This document shows positions 17,513 to 30,516 of a DNA stretch of 64,000 nucleotides, in pieces. The notes below the pieces were generated by a model that saw only the letters and a list, made by a program, of their open reading frames with translations, had not been told where the DNA came from and made no database searches. The DNA comes from an uncultured Porphyromonadaceae bacterium (GTDB lineage: Bacteria > Bacteroidota > Bacteroidia > Bacteroidales > Muribaculaceae), in assembly GCA_900541835.1 (NCBI GenBank), contig UQLL01000003.1, positions 1 through 64,000 of the forward strand, in the 5' to 3' direction. Every line of letters starts with the position of its first letter. Positions within the stretch are counted from its first letter, which is position 1. A program made the position numbers and the translations under genes.

Positions 17513-18686
17513 AGTTGTCAAAAATTTGTGATATTGTGACACCCCATGCGTAGGCAAGCAGAGGCGGGACGGCATCCCCTATCTGTTCGTACTTGTCCTG
17601 GACGGTACGGTCTATGTGAGGAACCAGGAACGGTCCCTCGAAAATGTATGAGTCGGGGAAAGACTGTAATCTTGCGCATTCTCTTACTGTCAGAGCTCGG
17701 TCATAGAGAGGGTGCACAAACTCTTCAAGGCAATGGCTGGTCACCGTACTCGAAGGTTCGTCAAGCTTGAGTCTGACATTTCGTTTTATGAACAGTTTTT
17801 TCGGGAGAATCCTTTGGCGCTGAAGTTCGGATCTCTCTTCGCCTGTGTATCGTTCAAACAGGTCTTTCAGTCCTTCTCCCTGTTTCAGTAGCGAGAATCG
17901 CTTTATGGTGCAGGCTCTATGTTTCATTGACGTCTGCAAGGACAGGCCATCGTCAAATCCCTCCCTTCTCCAGAAAGTGCGATTTCGCATCAGTCGGGAA
18001 AAGTGTGACGTCTCGCTGGTATATTCTTTTGCGTCTGTGCCGGAATTTGGCTCTACATTCGGTAAATCGCATAGTGCTTCTTTTACAGTTACGGCCTTGT
18101 CGCAATTAGGATTGGGAGCAAACAGTGCCCAGTCTTTCCTTGTCGCCAGAATGAAAAACCTGTTTCTTTTTTGAGGAACCCCGAATTTAGTCGCATCAAG
18201 TATCACTTCGATAAACTTGGTGTATCCAGCTTCTGTAAGTTCCTTTTTCAGCACGTCTACAATTCGAGTCTTTTCGCCTTTGGCAACTGTTTTGGATGTG
18301 ATGCCGGGCACATTCTCGAACAATATCATTTTTGCGTTAGAGATTTTTGCGATTCTGATACCCTCGCGAAAAAGGAATTGCCGGTCATCGTAGAATGAGC
18401 GCGAAGTGTTGCCTGCGGTGGAGAATGTTTCACACGGCATGCCTGACGTAACCAAATCCACTCCGTCCTGGGGAATATATGGGAGAATGTCATCTGCGGC
18501 TACCTCTCTGATATCTGAGTGAATCACTTTCACGCCGGGATGGTTGGCCGAATATGTATCGCAACAACTCTTTATGTACTCTATGGCAACTTTTGTGTCA
18601 AAACCGGCCGCTGCAAGTCCCGTGCATATGCCTCCGGGTCCTGCAAAGCAGTCTATGTGGGTGAGCTGTCGTTTCATTCGAGCCAT
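17502..18686 (-). CDS. DNA (cytosine-5-)-methyltransferase
   Basis: Protects host DNA from the cognate nuclease encoded by the overlapping downstream gene. The 394-residue protein shows motif I DCFAGPGGICTGL near residue 12, motif IV SGMPCETFS with the catalytic Cys near 84, motif VI FENVPG near 122, motif VIII QKRNRFF near 176, the target-recognition region about 210-330, motif IX RECARLQSFPDS near 337, and motif X QIGDAVPP near 371. 'PCETFS' differs from the usual PCQ-x-FS. Start at 18686 lies 11 bases after a -7 box; ATG at 18677 is an alternative. Low G+C like its partner. Confidence 0.93.
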   Translation of the reverse strand: MARMKRQLTHIDCFAGPGGICTGLAAAGFDTKVAIEYIKSCCDTYSANHPGVKVIHSDIREVAADDILPYIPQDGVDLVTSGMPCETFSTAGNTSRSFYDDRQFLFREGIRIAKISNAKMILFENVPGITSKTVAKGEKTRIVDVLKKELTEAGYTKFIEVILDATKFGVPQKRNRFFILATRKDWALFAPNPNCDKAVTVKEALCDLPNVEPNSGTDAKEYTSETSHFSRLMRNRTFWRREGFDDGLSLQTSMKHRACTIKRFSLLKQGEGLKDLFERYTGEERSELQRQRILPKKLFIKRNVRLKLDEPSSTVTSHCLEEFVHPLYDRALTVRECARLQSFPDSYIFEGPFLVPHIDRTVQDKYEQIGDAVPPLLAYAWGVTISQIFDNYDR

Positions 18687-18696
18687 TAATTATTTA

Positions 18697-18727
18697 CAAA
18701 GATAAGGTTTTATTTCCGAATGGCAAA
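18697..18727 (-). promoter_or_regulatory. Promoter of the restriction-modification pair
   Basis: On the minus strand TTTG (18727-18724), 19-base spacer, TATCTTTG (18704-18697): an ideal Bacteroidetes promoter. The ATG is only 10 bases further, so the leader is very short. Confidence 0.8.
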
Positions 18728-18751
18728 AACCGTGGGCAGGTGATAGTGGAG

Positions 18752-18788
18752 CGACAAGGTGTGCCCCGATATAAGGCACACCTTGTCG
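18752..18788. terminator. Inverted repeat after secA
   Basis: CGACAAGGTGTGCC (18752-18765) pairs with GGCACACCTTGTCG (18775-18788), 14 pairs, 9-base loop. It lies just past the secA stop and before the methyltransferase promoter. No T-tract, so termination is likely but not proven. Confidence 0.6.
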
Positions 18789-18816
18789 TTGTGGGTATGG
18801 TATGGCGGGTGGGTTC

Positions 18817-22314
<3,498 letters not shown>

Positions 22315-22387
22315 TTGTCGGTTTAGTGTGTCGGGGCCTTCCGGACCTGCCGGTGGACCGGCTTTGGCTTCGGGCCAAAATTGTCTG

Positions 22388-22419
22388 CAAAGATAGTAAT
22401 TTTAGCGTGAGTGCGCAAA
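22388..22419 (-). promoter_or_regulatory. secA promoter
   Basis: On the minus strand TTTG (22419-22416), 20-base spacer, TATCTTTG (22395-22388), leaving a leader of about 70 bases. Confidence 0.8.
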
Positions 22420-22506
22420 TTCTGCGTACTTCCACCCATAAAACAGCAAAAACCGCACCAGGTTCACACTGCAGCATTTGGATATTATCGAAAAGAAGAG
22501 GAATGT

Positions 22507-22537
22507 TTTGCCATAAGGATATTTTTCACTAATTTTG
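22507..22537 (+). promoter_or_regulatory. Promoter of the ATPase-nuclease module
   Basis: TTTG (22507-22510), 19-base spacer, TAATTTTG (22530-22537), about 42 bases before the ATG at 22580. One promoter for both genes is likely because they overlap. Confidence 0.78.
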
Positions 22538-22579
22538 TGGCTGCAAGGATTTCGAGAGAGTCCGTAATCAAAGATACTC

Positions 22580-23593
22580 ATGATAGCATCGGCAGAACTG
22601 AAGAATTTTGGACCTATTTCCGAACTGAAGGTGGATGCTTTCAGCAATATTAATCTGCTTATAGGACCTAACCGTTCGGGCAAGACTTTTTTGCTCAAGT
22701 CTCTTTATGCAGTTCAGCGCACAGTCGAGCTGACAGGACGCGGTAAGAATAATTTGTCTGCCAGTGAAATGCTTGCCCGGAAATTGCGCTGGCTTTTCGA
22801 GGTGGAGCGCCTAGGGGTACTCGTGCGTAAACCTGTACACGGCCCGCTCTCTTTTGCCATGGCGGATAAGGGTGGCGGAAAGTTTAGTTTCTCGTTCGGT
22901 GCCGATACGGTGACTAAAATCAACAATGTCGTAGATAGCTGCCCCGCCAGGTCCAGCAATTCCGTTTTCATTCCGGCAAAGGAGGTGCTGTCGCTGCTGG
23001 ATGTGATAAAGTTCAATCGCGAGCAGCGGATGGAGTTCGGCTTCGACGACACTTACTACGATTTGGCGGCTGCCCTTACTCCACCCATCAAGGGCAAGTT
23101 GGCTCAGGGGTTCGCAAGGGCACGTGAGAGCCTTGGGAATGTCCTTGGCGGCCGCATCCGATTCAACAAGGATAAGAAGCTTTGGGAGTACGAGCAGGGC
23201 AAGATGGTCTTCGATATCAGCGTCACTTCCGAGGGGACAAAGAAACTGGCCATTTTCGACACTCTTATCGGCAATCACTACCTCAGCAGAGAATCGCTTG
23301 TCTTTATCGACGAACCGGAAGCCGGTCTGCACCCTCGCCTCCTTATTGGCCTGCTGGACATTGTAGCCGCTTTGGCCGAGGCGGGCGTACAATTCTTCAT
23401 CGCCAGCCATTCGTATTTCGTGATAAAGAAGCTGTATCTGCTTGCGCACCAGAAAAGAATGTCTGTTCCCGTCGTCTCCTTTGACTGCGGCAACGACGGC
23501 ATGGCCTCAATATTCGATTTGCGGGAAGGAATGCCGGAAAACCCGATTATCGACGAATCCATACGCCTCTACGAGGAGGAAATCGGGCTATGA
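22580..23593 (+). CDS. RecF/OLD-like AAA ATPase of a two-gene module
   Basis: A 337-residue ABC-type ATPase related to RecF, OLD and AAA_15/AAA_21 proteins. Walker A GPNRSGKT near residue 30, an ABC-signature-like SEGTKKLAIF near 216, Walker B LVFIDEPEAGLHP near 235, and an H-loop FFIASHSYF near 270. It lacks the Toprim nuclease domain that OLD proteins carry at the C-terminus. The following gene overlaps by ATGA and encodes a predicted nuclease, so nuclease activity may be supplied in trans. G+C is lower than in neighbouring housekeeping genes (52 percent in one 60-base line). Defence function is inferred from architecture and from the nearby restriction system. Confidence 0.78.
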   Translation: MIASAELKNFGPISELKVDAFSNINLLIGPNRSGKTFLLKSLYAVQRTVELTGRGKNNLSASEMLARKLRWLFEVERLGVLVRKPVHGPLSFAMADKGGGKFSFSFGADTVTKINNVVDSCPARSSNSVFIPAKEVLSLLDVIKFNREQRMEFGFDDTYYDLAAALTPPIKGKLAQGFARARESLGNVLGGRIRFNKDKKLWEYEQGKMVFDISVTSEGTKKLAIFDTLIGNHYLSRESLVFIDEPEAGLHPRLLIGLLDIVAALAEAGVQFFIASHSYFVIKKLYLLAHQKRMSVPVVSFDCGNDGMASIFDLREGMPENPIIDESIRLYEEEIGL

Positions 23594-24156
23594 TAACCTT
23601 CGAGGAGTCGGGCATGACGTTCAGTTTCGACGACGGGCGCTGTTTCCGTATCGAACAAGACCCTCTTATGAAGTCACCTTGCAAGGGGAGCACTAATAAC
23701 AACATGTCGTGCGAGTGCGTGGCCGTCTGCCAGGATACGGTCTGCTTTATCGAGGCCAAGAAATCCGCGCCGTTGAGCGTGCGAGGAGAGTTGAAGTGCA
23801 GACCCGAAGGCTGGCGAGTCTACGACAATTTGCAGGTGTACTGGCGTGACATCACAAAGAAATTCGTTGATTCATTCAGCGCATTGAAGGCATTGCTTGA
23901 AGGACATCACGGAATTTCTGGGAAGAGCCAGGTTGGCCTACCGGTGAAGGCGTTGGATTTCGATAAGTTGCAGTTTGTGCTGATTCTCAACCTGCCTGGT
24001 GGAATTGACAAGGCCAGATTCCCCGGTCATCAGGATAAGCTAAAGCAGGAGATGCGACCTTTTCTGAACACGTGGAACATCCCCGATACGTCGGTGAAGG
24101 TCGTCTCTCCGTCACTTGCCCGTAAGATGGGTGTCGACGTTGAGATCAGCGGTTGA
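23590..24156 (+). CDS. Predicted PD-(D/E)xK-like partner of the ATPase
   Basis: A 188-residue protein not recognised as a named family. Residues 42-58 (ECVAVCQDTVCFIEAKK) have the shape of a PD-(D/E)xK core: acidic E42, a beta-hairpin, then E55-A-K57. The second half (residues about 125-188) has alternating hydrophobic strands (LQFVLILNLPGG) of unknown role. It overlaps the ATPase stop by four bases (ATGA), which suggests coupled expression and a joint complex. It could act as the effector of an ATPase-controlled system in the manner of Septu- or PARIS-like pairs, but it shows no HNH or Toprim motif. Confidence 0.6.
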   Translation: MITFEESGMTFSFDDGRCFRIEQDPLMKSPCKGSTNNNMSCECVAVCQDTVCFIEAKKSAPLSVRGELKCRPEGWRVYDNLQVYWRDITKKFVDSFSALKALLEGHHGISGKSQVGLPVKALDFDKLQFVLILNLPGGIDKARFPGHQDKLKQEMRPFLNTWNIPDTSVKVVSPSLARKMGVDVEISG

Positions 24157-24213
24157 CCACGGTTGATTTTCCGCGTTAGGTATCAGGTGTGCCAATGCAA
24201 GTGGCGCACTTTT

Positions 24214-25824
24214 TTATTGTCGCCTGGGGAGTGGGAGTGAGCGGGCGGCGGCGCCGTCGGGAGCCGGGAGGCGGAGCAGGCGCGATAGGGTGGGTGCCAG
24301 GCGCAGGGCGGAGACGGGGTCGGTGATGGTGGTCGGCGTTAGGGTTGGCGAGAGGATGACGGCGGGGGTGGCGGGGGAGGAGCGGCGCATTGCAGTGCGC
24401 GTCACGGGCGTGGCGTAGTCGTCGACAAGGGTCCAGCCGGGCTGTACGTTGATGATGAGGTCGCCGGCCGTGCGCGGGTCGAGGGCGCGGCTGGCCTCCT
24501 CCAGGGCGTCGGTGGTGCCGGAGAGGATGTCGCTGACGGTCTGCACGGCCGCGATGCCGTCCATGCGGCAGAGGAAGTCGCGGGCCTCCTGTAGCGGGGT
24601 CGAGCTGAGAGCTGAGGGCTGAGAGCTGAGAGATTGGCGGGAGGTGATGGCCGACAGGGCTTTTTCGTTGAGATAGACGTGTGTGCCGGCGATGCCGGCG
24701 ACGTAGTCGGCCGAGCCGTAGCGGGCGCCGAGGAAGGAGTTAAGCAGGGCGGCGGCGCGCTTGGTGCTGAACTCGCCGCCGGGGATGCGGTAGGTGTCCG
24801 ACGGGCGGGCGTCGTTGTCGAAGTGGCCGGTGGAGACGAGGAATACGACCGTCTTGTCGAGTCCCACCTCGCGGTCAACGGTGTTGAGCAGGCGTTCCAG
24901 GTCGCGGTCCAGGCGCAGGTAGGCGTCCATGAGTTCGAGGCGGTAGTCACCGTCCTTGGTCTGTGTGTAGGGGGCCAGGGAGTAGCCGACGTTGAGCATG
25001 TCGATGGTCCCCTTTCCGTGGCCCGGCTTGAGTTCGGTGATGTACTGTAGGGCGGCGTCGGTGACTTCGCGGTTGCCCATGGGTGTGAGGGCGAAGCGGC
25101 TGAAGACGTCGCGGTCAGTTGAGCGGAAGCCGTGGCTGAAGGCGTAGTATTTCTTCTGGGGTGGGAGGCCGGGGTATCGGCTGACGTCGAGCAGGGGCTT
25201 CCAGAGCATGGTGTCGAGGCGGGCGCGGAGAGGTCGGCGGAGGTTGCGCATGGCCAGGGGCGCGGGTAGGGCGCCTGTGTAGTAGGGGGCGGTGGCCCAC
25301 TGGCCGGTGTTGGGGTCGATCCAGGCGGCGGAGGCGGGCTCGTGGCCTCCCATGAGCACGGCCACCTGTGGGTCGGCGGCCAGTGAGTAGACCTTGCCGA
25401 AGCGCTGGCCGTCGATCACGAGCTCGTCGGTGATGGTCGACAGGCGCAGCTGGGCCGGGGTGTAGGTGTTGCCGTCGAGCAGGGCGGGCACGAGGCGGCG
25501 GGTGCGGCGGTCGAACTGGTGCCGCCCCGTCACGCCCGTCTGTGAGGGCCACGCGCCGGTGTAGATCTCGGCGACCGCCGAGGCGGCGTCGGTGGAGGGG
25601 ACGCCGAAGTCGAGGTCGGTAATCACCATCCCCTGCTTGAAAAGGCGGTTGAAGCCGCCCTGGCCCATGAGCGGCAGCAAGTCTTGCAGGTAGTCGGTCT
25701 GGAGCTGGTCGGCCACGATGCCGATCACCAGCTGGGGGCGTTCGGCAAAAGCTGAGAGCTGAGAGCCGAGAGCCGAGAGTATGGTGAGCAGTAACGGGAA
25801 TATATGGCGGAGTGTGCTTTTCAT
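24214..25824 (-). CDS. Alkaline phosphatase superfamily exported protein
   Basis: A 536-residue exported protein. Start at 25824 gives a signal peptide. The AP/type I phosphodiesterase fold is indicated by VIGIVADQLQTDYL (first metal Asp, near residue 34), VPSTDAASAVAEIYTGAWPS (nucleophile region, near 70) and a late STGHFDND segment. That last part replaces the usual DHG metal site, so activity may be altered or absent. Two family C repeat tracts lie in frame: one encodes SALGSQLSAF at the end of the signal peptide and one SLSSQPSALSS near residues 398-408. The start overlaps the stop of the upstream DUF4105 gene (ATGA). Confidence 0.75.
   Translation of the reverse strand: MKSTLRHIFPLLLTILSALGSQLSAFAERPQLVIGIVADQLQTDYLQDLLPLMGQGGFNRLFKQGMVITDLDFGVPSTDAASAVAEIYTGAWPSQTGVTGRHQFDRRTRRLVPALLDGNTYTPAQLRLSTITDELVIDGQRFGKVYSLAADPQVAVLMGGHEPASAAWIDPNTGQWATAPYYTGALPAPLAMRNLRRPLRARLDTMLWKPLLDVSRYPGLPPQKKYYAFSHGFRSTDRDVFSRFALTPMGNREVTDAALQYITELKPGHGKGTIDMLNVGYSLAPYTQTKDGDYRLELMDAYLRLDRDLERLLNTVDREVGLDKTVVFLVSTGHFDNDARPSDTYRIPGGEFSTKRAAALLNSFLGARYGSADYVAGIAGTHVYLNEKALSAITSRQSLSSQPSALSSTPLQEARDFLCRMDGIAAVQTVSDILSGTTDALEEASRALDPRTAGDLIINVQPGWTLVDDYATPVTRTAMRRSSPATPAVILSPTLTPTTITDPVSALRLAPTLSRLLRLPAPDGAAARSLPLPRRQ
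24603..24632. repeat. Family C heptamer tract inside a coding sequence
   Basis: Four head-to-tail variants of GCTGAGA. On the coding (minus) strand it is read as SLSSQPSALSS in the phosphatase-fold protein. Confidence 0.8.
25750..25780. repeat. Family C heptamer tract inside a signal peptide
   Basis: AGCTGAGAGCTGAGAGCCGA and continuing heptamers. The reverse strand encodes LSALGSQLSA at the signal peptide end of the same gene. Confidence 0.8.
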
Positions 25825-26996
25825 CGGTTGCGTTTTTGGAGGTATAGGCCGGCGTAGGCGATGCTGAGGGTGAGCTCTGTCAGGGCCACGGGGAGCATGG
25901 CGGGGTTGCCGCATTGGGTCTGGAAGGGCCAGAGAATGGCCACGAACGCCAGCGCTATGGCCTGCGCTATCATGTAGGCGACGGCCACGGGGCGTGTGCG
26001 GCGGTTCCAGATGAGTGCCGGCACGAGCAGTGCCAGGGGATTGATCCAGGTCAGCAGCAGGTTCGGCGAGGCGGCTCGATGAACGGATACGAACACCAGG
26101 AAGGCAATCACGCACCCGGCCACGCCTACGAGGCCGAAGAAGATGGCTTCCAGCCAGTTGAGCAGTCGGCGCGAACGCCAGCAGTAGGCCACGTATGCGA
26201 GGGCGCAGGCCAGCAGCAGCCATCCGGCGAAGATGGGCCCGGCATACCAGGGTGTGGGAGAGAGGGTGGCGTCGGGAACTCCGTTGTTGAGCACCTGTGT
26301 GGAAGCCACGGCGGGGCGTCCGTCGGCGAGCTTTGCCCCGGCGAGCTTGTCGTGGAGCACGAGCGGCAGGAATAGCTGGTCGGCGTTGTTGATGGCTGTG
26401 TCGATGGGGTAGGCCAGGGCCAGGTCGATTCCCAGCGAGTACCAGGGGTAGTGGCTGTGGAAGGCCCGCATGGCCTGGCGGTAGGTCGGATATGGCTGTC
26501 CGGCAGGGATTTCGATGCCCCCGGCGGCGGAGTCGAGCTTGTCCCACACGCGTGTGGAGCAGTTGTCCTTGACGTAGTCATATAGGTAGACGCGGTTCTG
26601 CGGCAGGCAGTTGACCTGTAGGGCGTGGCGCAGGGCCTCGGCCTGCGGCTGGGTAAGGTCGAGTGTCTGCTCCTCGACGCGCCGCCCGGCGCCGACGTAT
26701 TCGGGCATGAACCAGGCGAAGGGGTAGCCGGCCACCTGGTACATCATCTCGCCCATCACGAAGCGGCCCACGAAGTTGGGCTCGGAGTAGTTGAAGACGC
26801 CGTAGTTCCAGACGGAGTCGAAGGGAGCGCCGAGGTTGTCGGTGCCCTGGATGCGGAGGGCGGTGTGGCCGTAGAGCTCGTAGACCTCCTGGCCGGGCCA
26901 GCAGGTGATGACGCTGACCTTGAGCTCGGCGTGTGCCGCCAGGCAGCACAGCACCGCCAGCAGCGCGGTCACAAAACGCAACCTTATTTCTTTCAT
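25821..26996 (-). CDS. DUF4105 (Lnb-type) membrane protein
   Basis: A 391-residue protein with signal peptide (to about residue 23), a periplasmic DUF4105 domain, and several membrane helices in the C-terminal third (about residues 245-390). Conserved DUF4105 features are seen: VYELYGHTALRI near residue 38 (His) and VKDNCSTRVWD near 143 (Cys), a likely Cys/His pair. The domain is now called the Lnb N-terminal periplasmic domain after a lipoprotein N-acyltransferase; Bacteroidota lack Lnt, so lipoprotein N-acylation is a reasonable proposal here. It is upstream of, and overlaps by four bases, the phosphatase-fold gene. Confidence 0.8.
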   Translation of the reverse strand: MKEIRLRFVTALLAVLCCLAAHAELKVSVITCWPGQEVYELYGHTALRIQGTDNLGAPFDSVWNYGVFNYSEPNFVGRFVMGEMMYQVAGYPFAWFMPEYVGAGRRVEEQTLDLTQPQAEALRHALQVNCLPQNRVYLYDYVKDNCSTRVWDKLDSAAGGIEIPAGQPYPTYRQAMRAFHSHYPWYSLGIDLALAYPIDTAINNADQLFLPLVLHDKLAGAKLADGRPAVASTQVLNNGVPDATLSPTPWYAGPIFAGWLLLACALAYVAYCWRSRRLLNWLEAIFFGLVGVAGCVIAFLVFVSVHRAASPNLLLTWINPLALLVPALIWNRRTRPVAVAYMIAQAIALAFVAILWPFQTQCGNPAMLPVALTELTLSIAYAGLYLQKRNR

Positions 26997-27030
26997 GTCG
27001 CAAAATTAGCGAAAAAAGTTGAGATAAAAG

Positions 27031-27071
27031 CACCGCCTGGCACGGGCTGTGTGCCTCGGTGCCAGGCGGTG
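27031..27071. terminator. Terminator after asnS
   Basis: CACCGCCTGGCAC (27031-27043) pairs with GTGCCAGGCGGTG (27059-27071), 13 pairs. On the minus strand it is followed by a T-rich CTTTTATCTC. Confidence 0.78.
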
Positions 27072-27080
27072 TTATTTCTG

Positions 27081-27117
27081 GAGCTGCCGCCGAGCGGAAG
27101 CTCGGCGGTGAGGGCGG
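27081..27117. repeat. Family B-like hairpin
   Basis: CCGCCGAGC GGAA GCTCGGCGG (27087-27108) is a perfect 9-pair hairpin similar to the family B core. It touches the end of asnS. Confidence 0.6.
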
Positions 27118-27118
27118 C

Positions 27119-28516
<1,398 letters not shown>

Positions 28517-28530
28517 TTCAGTCTTTTGTC

Positions 28531-28563
28531 GGGGCTGCGCCAATGTTATCTTGACACAGCCCC
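28531..28563. terminator. Inverted repeat between rRNA pseudouridine synthase gene and asnS
   Basis: GGGGCTGCG pairs with CACAGCCCC (one G-T pair), loop of 15 bases. No T-tract is present, so it may be a weak terminator or a processing site. Confidence 0.45.
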
Positions 28564-28597
28564 GGGTATTTATTCGGCGGAGGTAACGCCCTCGAAG

Positions 28598-30061
28598 TTA
28601 TTCGAAGGAGCCCTGACGCAAGTGATTAACCTCATCCTGCGAGAGGTAGCGCCACTTGCCGCGGGGCAGGTTCTTCTTGGTGAGGCCGGCGAAGTACACG
28701 CGGTCGAGCTTGACGACGCGGTAGCCGAGCGACTCGAAGATTCGGCGTACGATGCGGTTGCGGCCGCTGTGGATCTCGATGCCGGCCTGCTTGCGGTCCG
28801 TCTCGGAGACGTAGCTGACCTCGTCGGCGTGGATTTCGCCGTCGTCGAGCTCTATGCCGTCGGCGATGCGCTGCATGTCCTCCTCGGCGATGGGCTTGTC
28901 GGTCCACACGTGGTAGATCTTTTTCTTGACGAACTTGGGATGGGTGAGCTTGGATGCCAGGTCGCCGTCGTTGGTGAGCAGCAGCACACCGGTGGTGTTG
29001 CGGTCCAGGCGCCCTACGGGGTAGATGCGCTCGGCGCAGGCGTTCTTGACGATGTCAAGCACGGTGGTGCGGCCTCCCGGGTCGTCGCTGGTGGTGACGC
29101 AGTCCTTGGGCTTGTTGAGCAGCACGTAGCACTTGCGCTCGGGCACCACCACCTTGCCTTCGTACTCCACCACGTCGGCGGGCCTGATCTTGGTGCCGAG
29201 CTCGGTGACAACCTTGCCGTTGACGGTCACGGCTCCGGCCTGGATTTTCTCGTCGGCCTCGCGGCGCGAGCAGATTCCGGCGTTGCTCATGTACTTGTTC
29301 AGGCGCATTTCGCTGTCGGGATCCGGGATGTCGATGGTGTATTCGATTTGCTTGGGACGGGGTGTGAAGCGCTGTGCGCGCTGCTGGGGGAAGCCGTTGC
29401 GTGGACCCTGCTGGCGCGGGTATCCGCCCTGGCGGGGCCGCTGCTGGTAACCGCCCTGCTGGCGGGGAGCGTAACCGCCCTGCTGACGGGGAGCATAACC
29501 GCCCTGCTGACGGGGAGCGTAACCGCCCTGCTGGCGGGGAGCGTAACCGCCCTGCTGGCGGGGAGCGTAACCGCCCTGCTGACGGGGAGCGTAACCGCCC
29601 TGCTGACGAGGAGCGTAACCGCCCTGCTGACGGGGCTGGTAGCCGCCTTGTCCGCCACGCTGCTGGTATCCGCCCTGCTGGGGACGCTGCTGGTAGTAGC
29701 CGCCCTGCTGCTGGCGGGGCTGGTAGCCGCCGGGCTGACGGTCGTAGTGCGGACGATAGTTGGAGTAGGGCTGCGGCTGTGCGTCGGCGCCGGCCTGCTG
29801 GCTTTCGGGAGCGCCCTCGCCCTGCGGCTTGTAGGTCTGCTGGGGGGCGTAGCTGGTGCGGGGATGCGGCTGGTAGGTCTGCTGCGGATAGCCGCTGCGC
29901 TGCTGGTAGCTGCGGGGCTGGTATCCGACGGGGGAGGTGGACGGCTGGCGGTCGCCTTCGGCGTCGCCGTGGTTGACCTTCTCGTAGTGAGGGGCGTCCA
30001 TCGGGCTGCTCATGGGAGCGGCCCCGATACGCGGACGTTTAGGTTTCTTCTCTGTATCCAT
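28598..30061 (-). CDS. RsuA/RluB-family rRNA pseudouridine synthase with repeat tail
   Basis: Converts a uridine in rRNA to pseudouridine. The C-terminal 245 residues of 487 are the enzyme: S4 domain ([20 protein letters not shown], near residue 257), catalytic [19 protein letters not shown] near 350, and the [12 protein letters not shown] segment near 440. The first 240 residues are a low-complexity Q/G/Y/R/P arm, with seven head-to-tail QQGGYAPR units. Such arms are common on Bacteroidetes members of this family and may bind RNA or promote condensation (inference). RluB versus RluF or RsuA cannot be settled. Confidence 0.88.
   Translation of the reverse strand: MDTEKKPKRPRIGAAPMSSPMDAPHYEKVNHGDAEGDRQPSTSPVGYQPRSYQQRSGYPQQTYQPHPRTSYAPQQTYKPQGEGAPESQQAGADAQPQPYSNYRPHYDRQPGGYQPRQQQGGYYQQRPQQGGYQQRGGQGGYQPRQQGGYAPRQQGGYAPRQQGGYAPRQQGGYAPRQQGGYAPRQQGGYAPRQQGGYAPRQQGGYQQRPRQGGYPRQQGPRNGFPQQRAQRFTPRPKQIEYTIDIPDPDSEMRLNKYMSNAGICSRREADEKIQAGAVTVNGKVVTELGTKIRPADVVEYEGKVVVPERKCYVLLNKPKDCVTTSDDPGGRTTVLDIVKNACAERIYPVGRLDRNTTGVLLLTNDGDLASKLTHPKFVKKKIYHVWTDKPIAEEDMQRIADGIELDDGEIHADEVSYVSETDRKQAGIEIHSGRNRIVRRIFESLGYRVVKLDRVYFAGLTKKNLPRGKWRYLSQDEVNHLRQGSFE
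29449..29640. repeat. Tandem 24-base repeat inside the pseudouridine synthase gene
   Basis: Eight head-to-tail 24-base units starting AACCGCCCTGCTG, first base at 29449, 29473, 29497 and so on. Units differ at only a few positions. The array encodes the Q/G/Y-rich arm and is a likely site of copy-number change. Confidence 0.93.
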
Positions 30062-30187
30062 GGGTCGTAGTCTTCGCCTCGATGCGTCATCGCTGATGCT
30101 CTTCGGGCTTCGGTTGGCAAATGGTATTGAGGTTCGTTATGGTTGTGTTTTTATTAGTGAAGCTGCCTGGTCAGGTAAACATTCCCG

Positions 30188-30195
30188 CAAAGGTA
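30188..30195 (-). promoter_or_regulatory. -7 element for the pseudouridine synthase gene
   Basis: Reads TACCTTTG on the minus strand, with TTTG 22 bases further upstream (30221-30218). The leader is about 120 bases. Confidence 0.65.
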
Positions 30196-30283
30196 GTAAT
30201 AAATCCTGACATACGCGCAAAAAATCGAGAAAAAATTTTTCGCTCCCGGGATGATGGTGAAAAAGCGTCGGAGGGAGGTACCC

Positions 30284-30490
30284 TCAGAGGGTCTGCGGGA
30301 GAGCTTCGAGGCTCTTGCGCAGCTGCTCGTCGCAGGTGGTGAGCTTGGCGCGGCACTGCTTGAGGAGCTCGATGGCGCGGGCGGCGTAGCGCGCCAGGTT
30401 GTCGATGTCGCAGTCGGGCGACTGCATCTTGGCCAGGATGCCTTCCAGTTCGGCGATGGCCTGGGCGTATGTGGGTGTCTGCGGTTCCAT
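30284..30490 (-). CDS. xseB: Exodeoxyribonuclease VII small subunit
   Basis: A 68-residue protein with the family pattern TYAQAIAELEGILAKMQ...D...YA-x-AIELLKQCRAKL. It joins with XseA to form the nuclease that degrades single-stranded DNA. It follows xseA on the same strand, 110 bases away, with a composite repeat between them. Confidence 0.9.
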   Translation of the reverse strand: MEPQTPTYAQAIAELEGILAKMQSPDCDIDNLARYAARAIELLKQCRAKLTTCDEQLRKSLEALPQTL

Positions 30491-30516
30491 GTTCTGATCT
30501 TAGGTTTTATTGATAG

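Noticed and set aside
29449..29640. Regular 24-base repeats suggestive of CRISPR
   Set aside because: Units are directly joined with no spacers and are in frame in a coding sequence; no cas genes are present.
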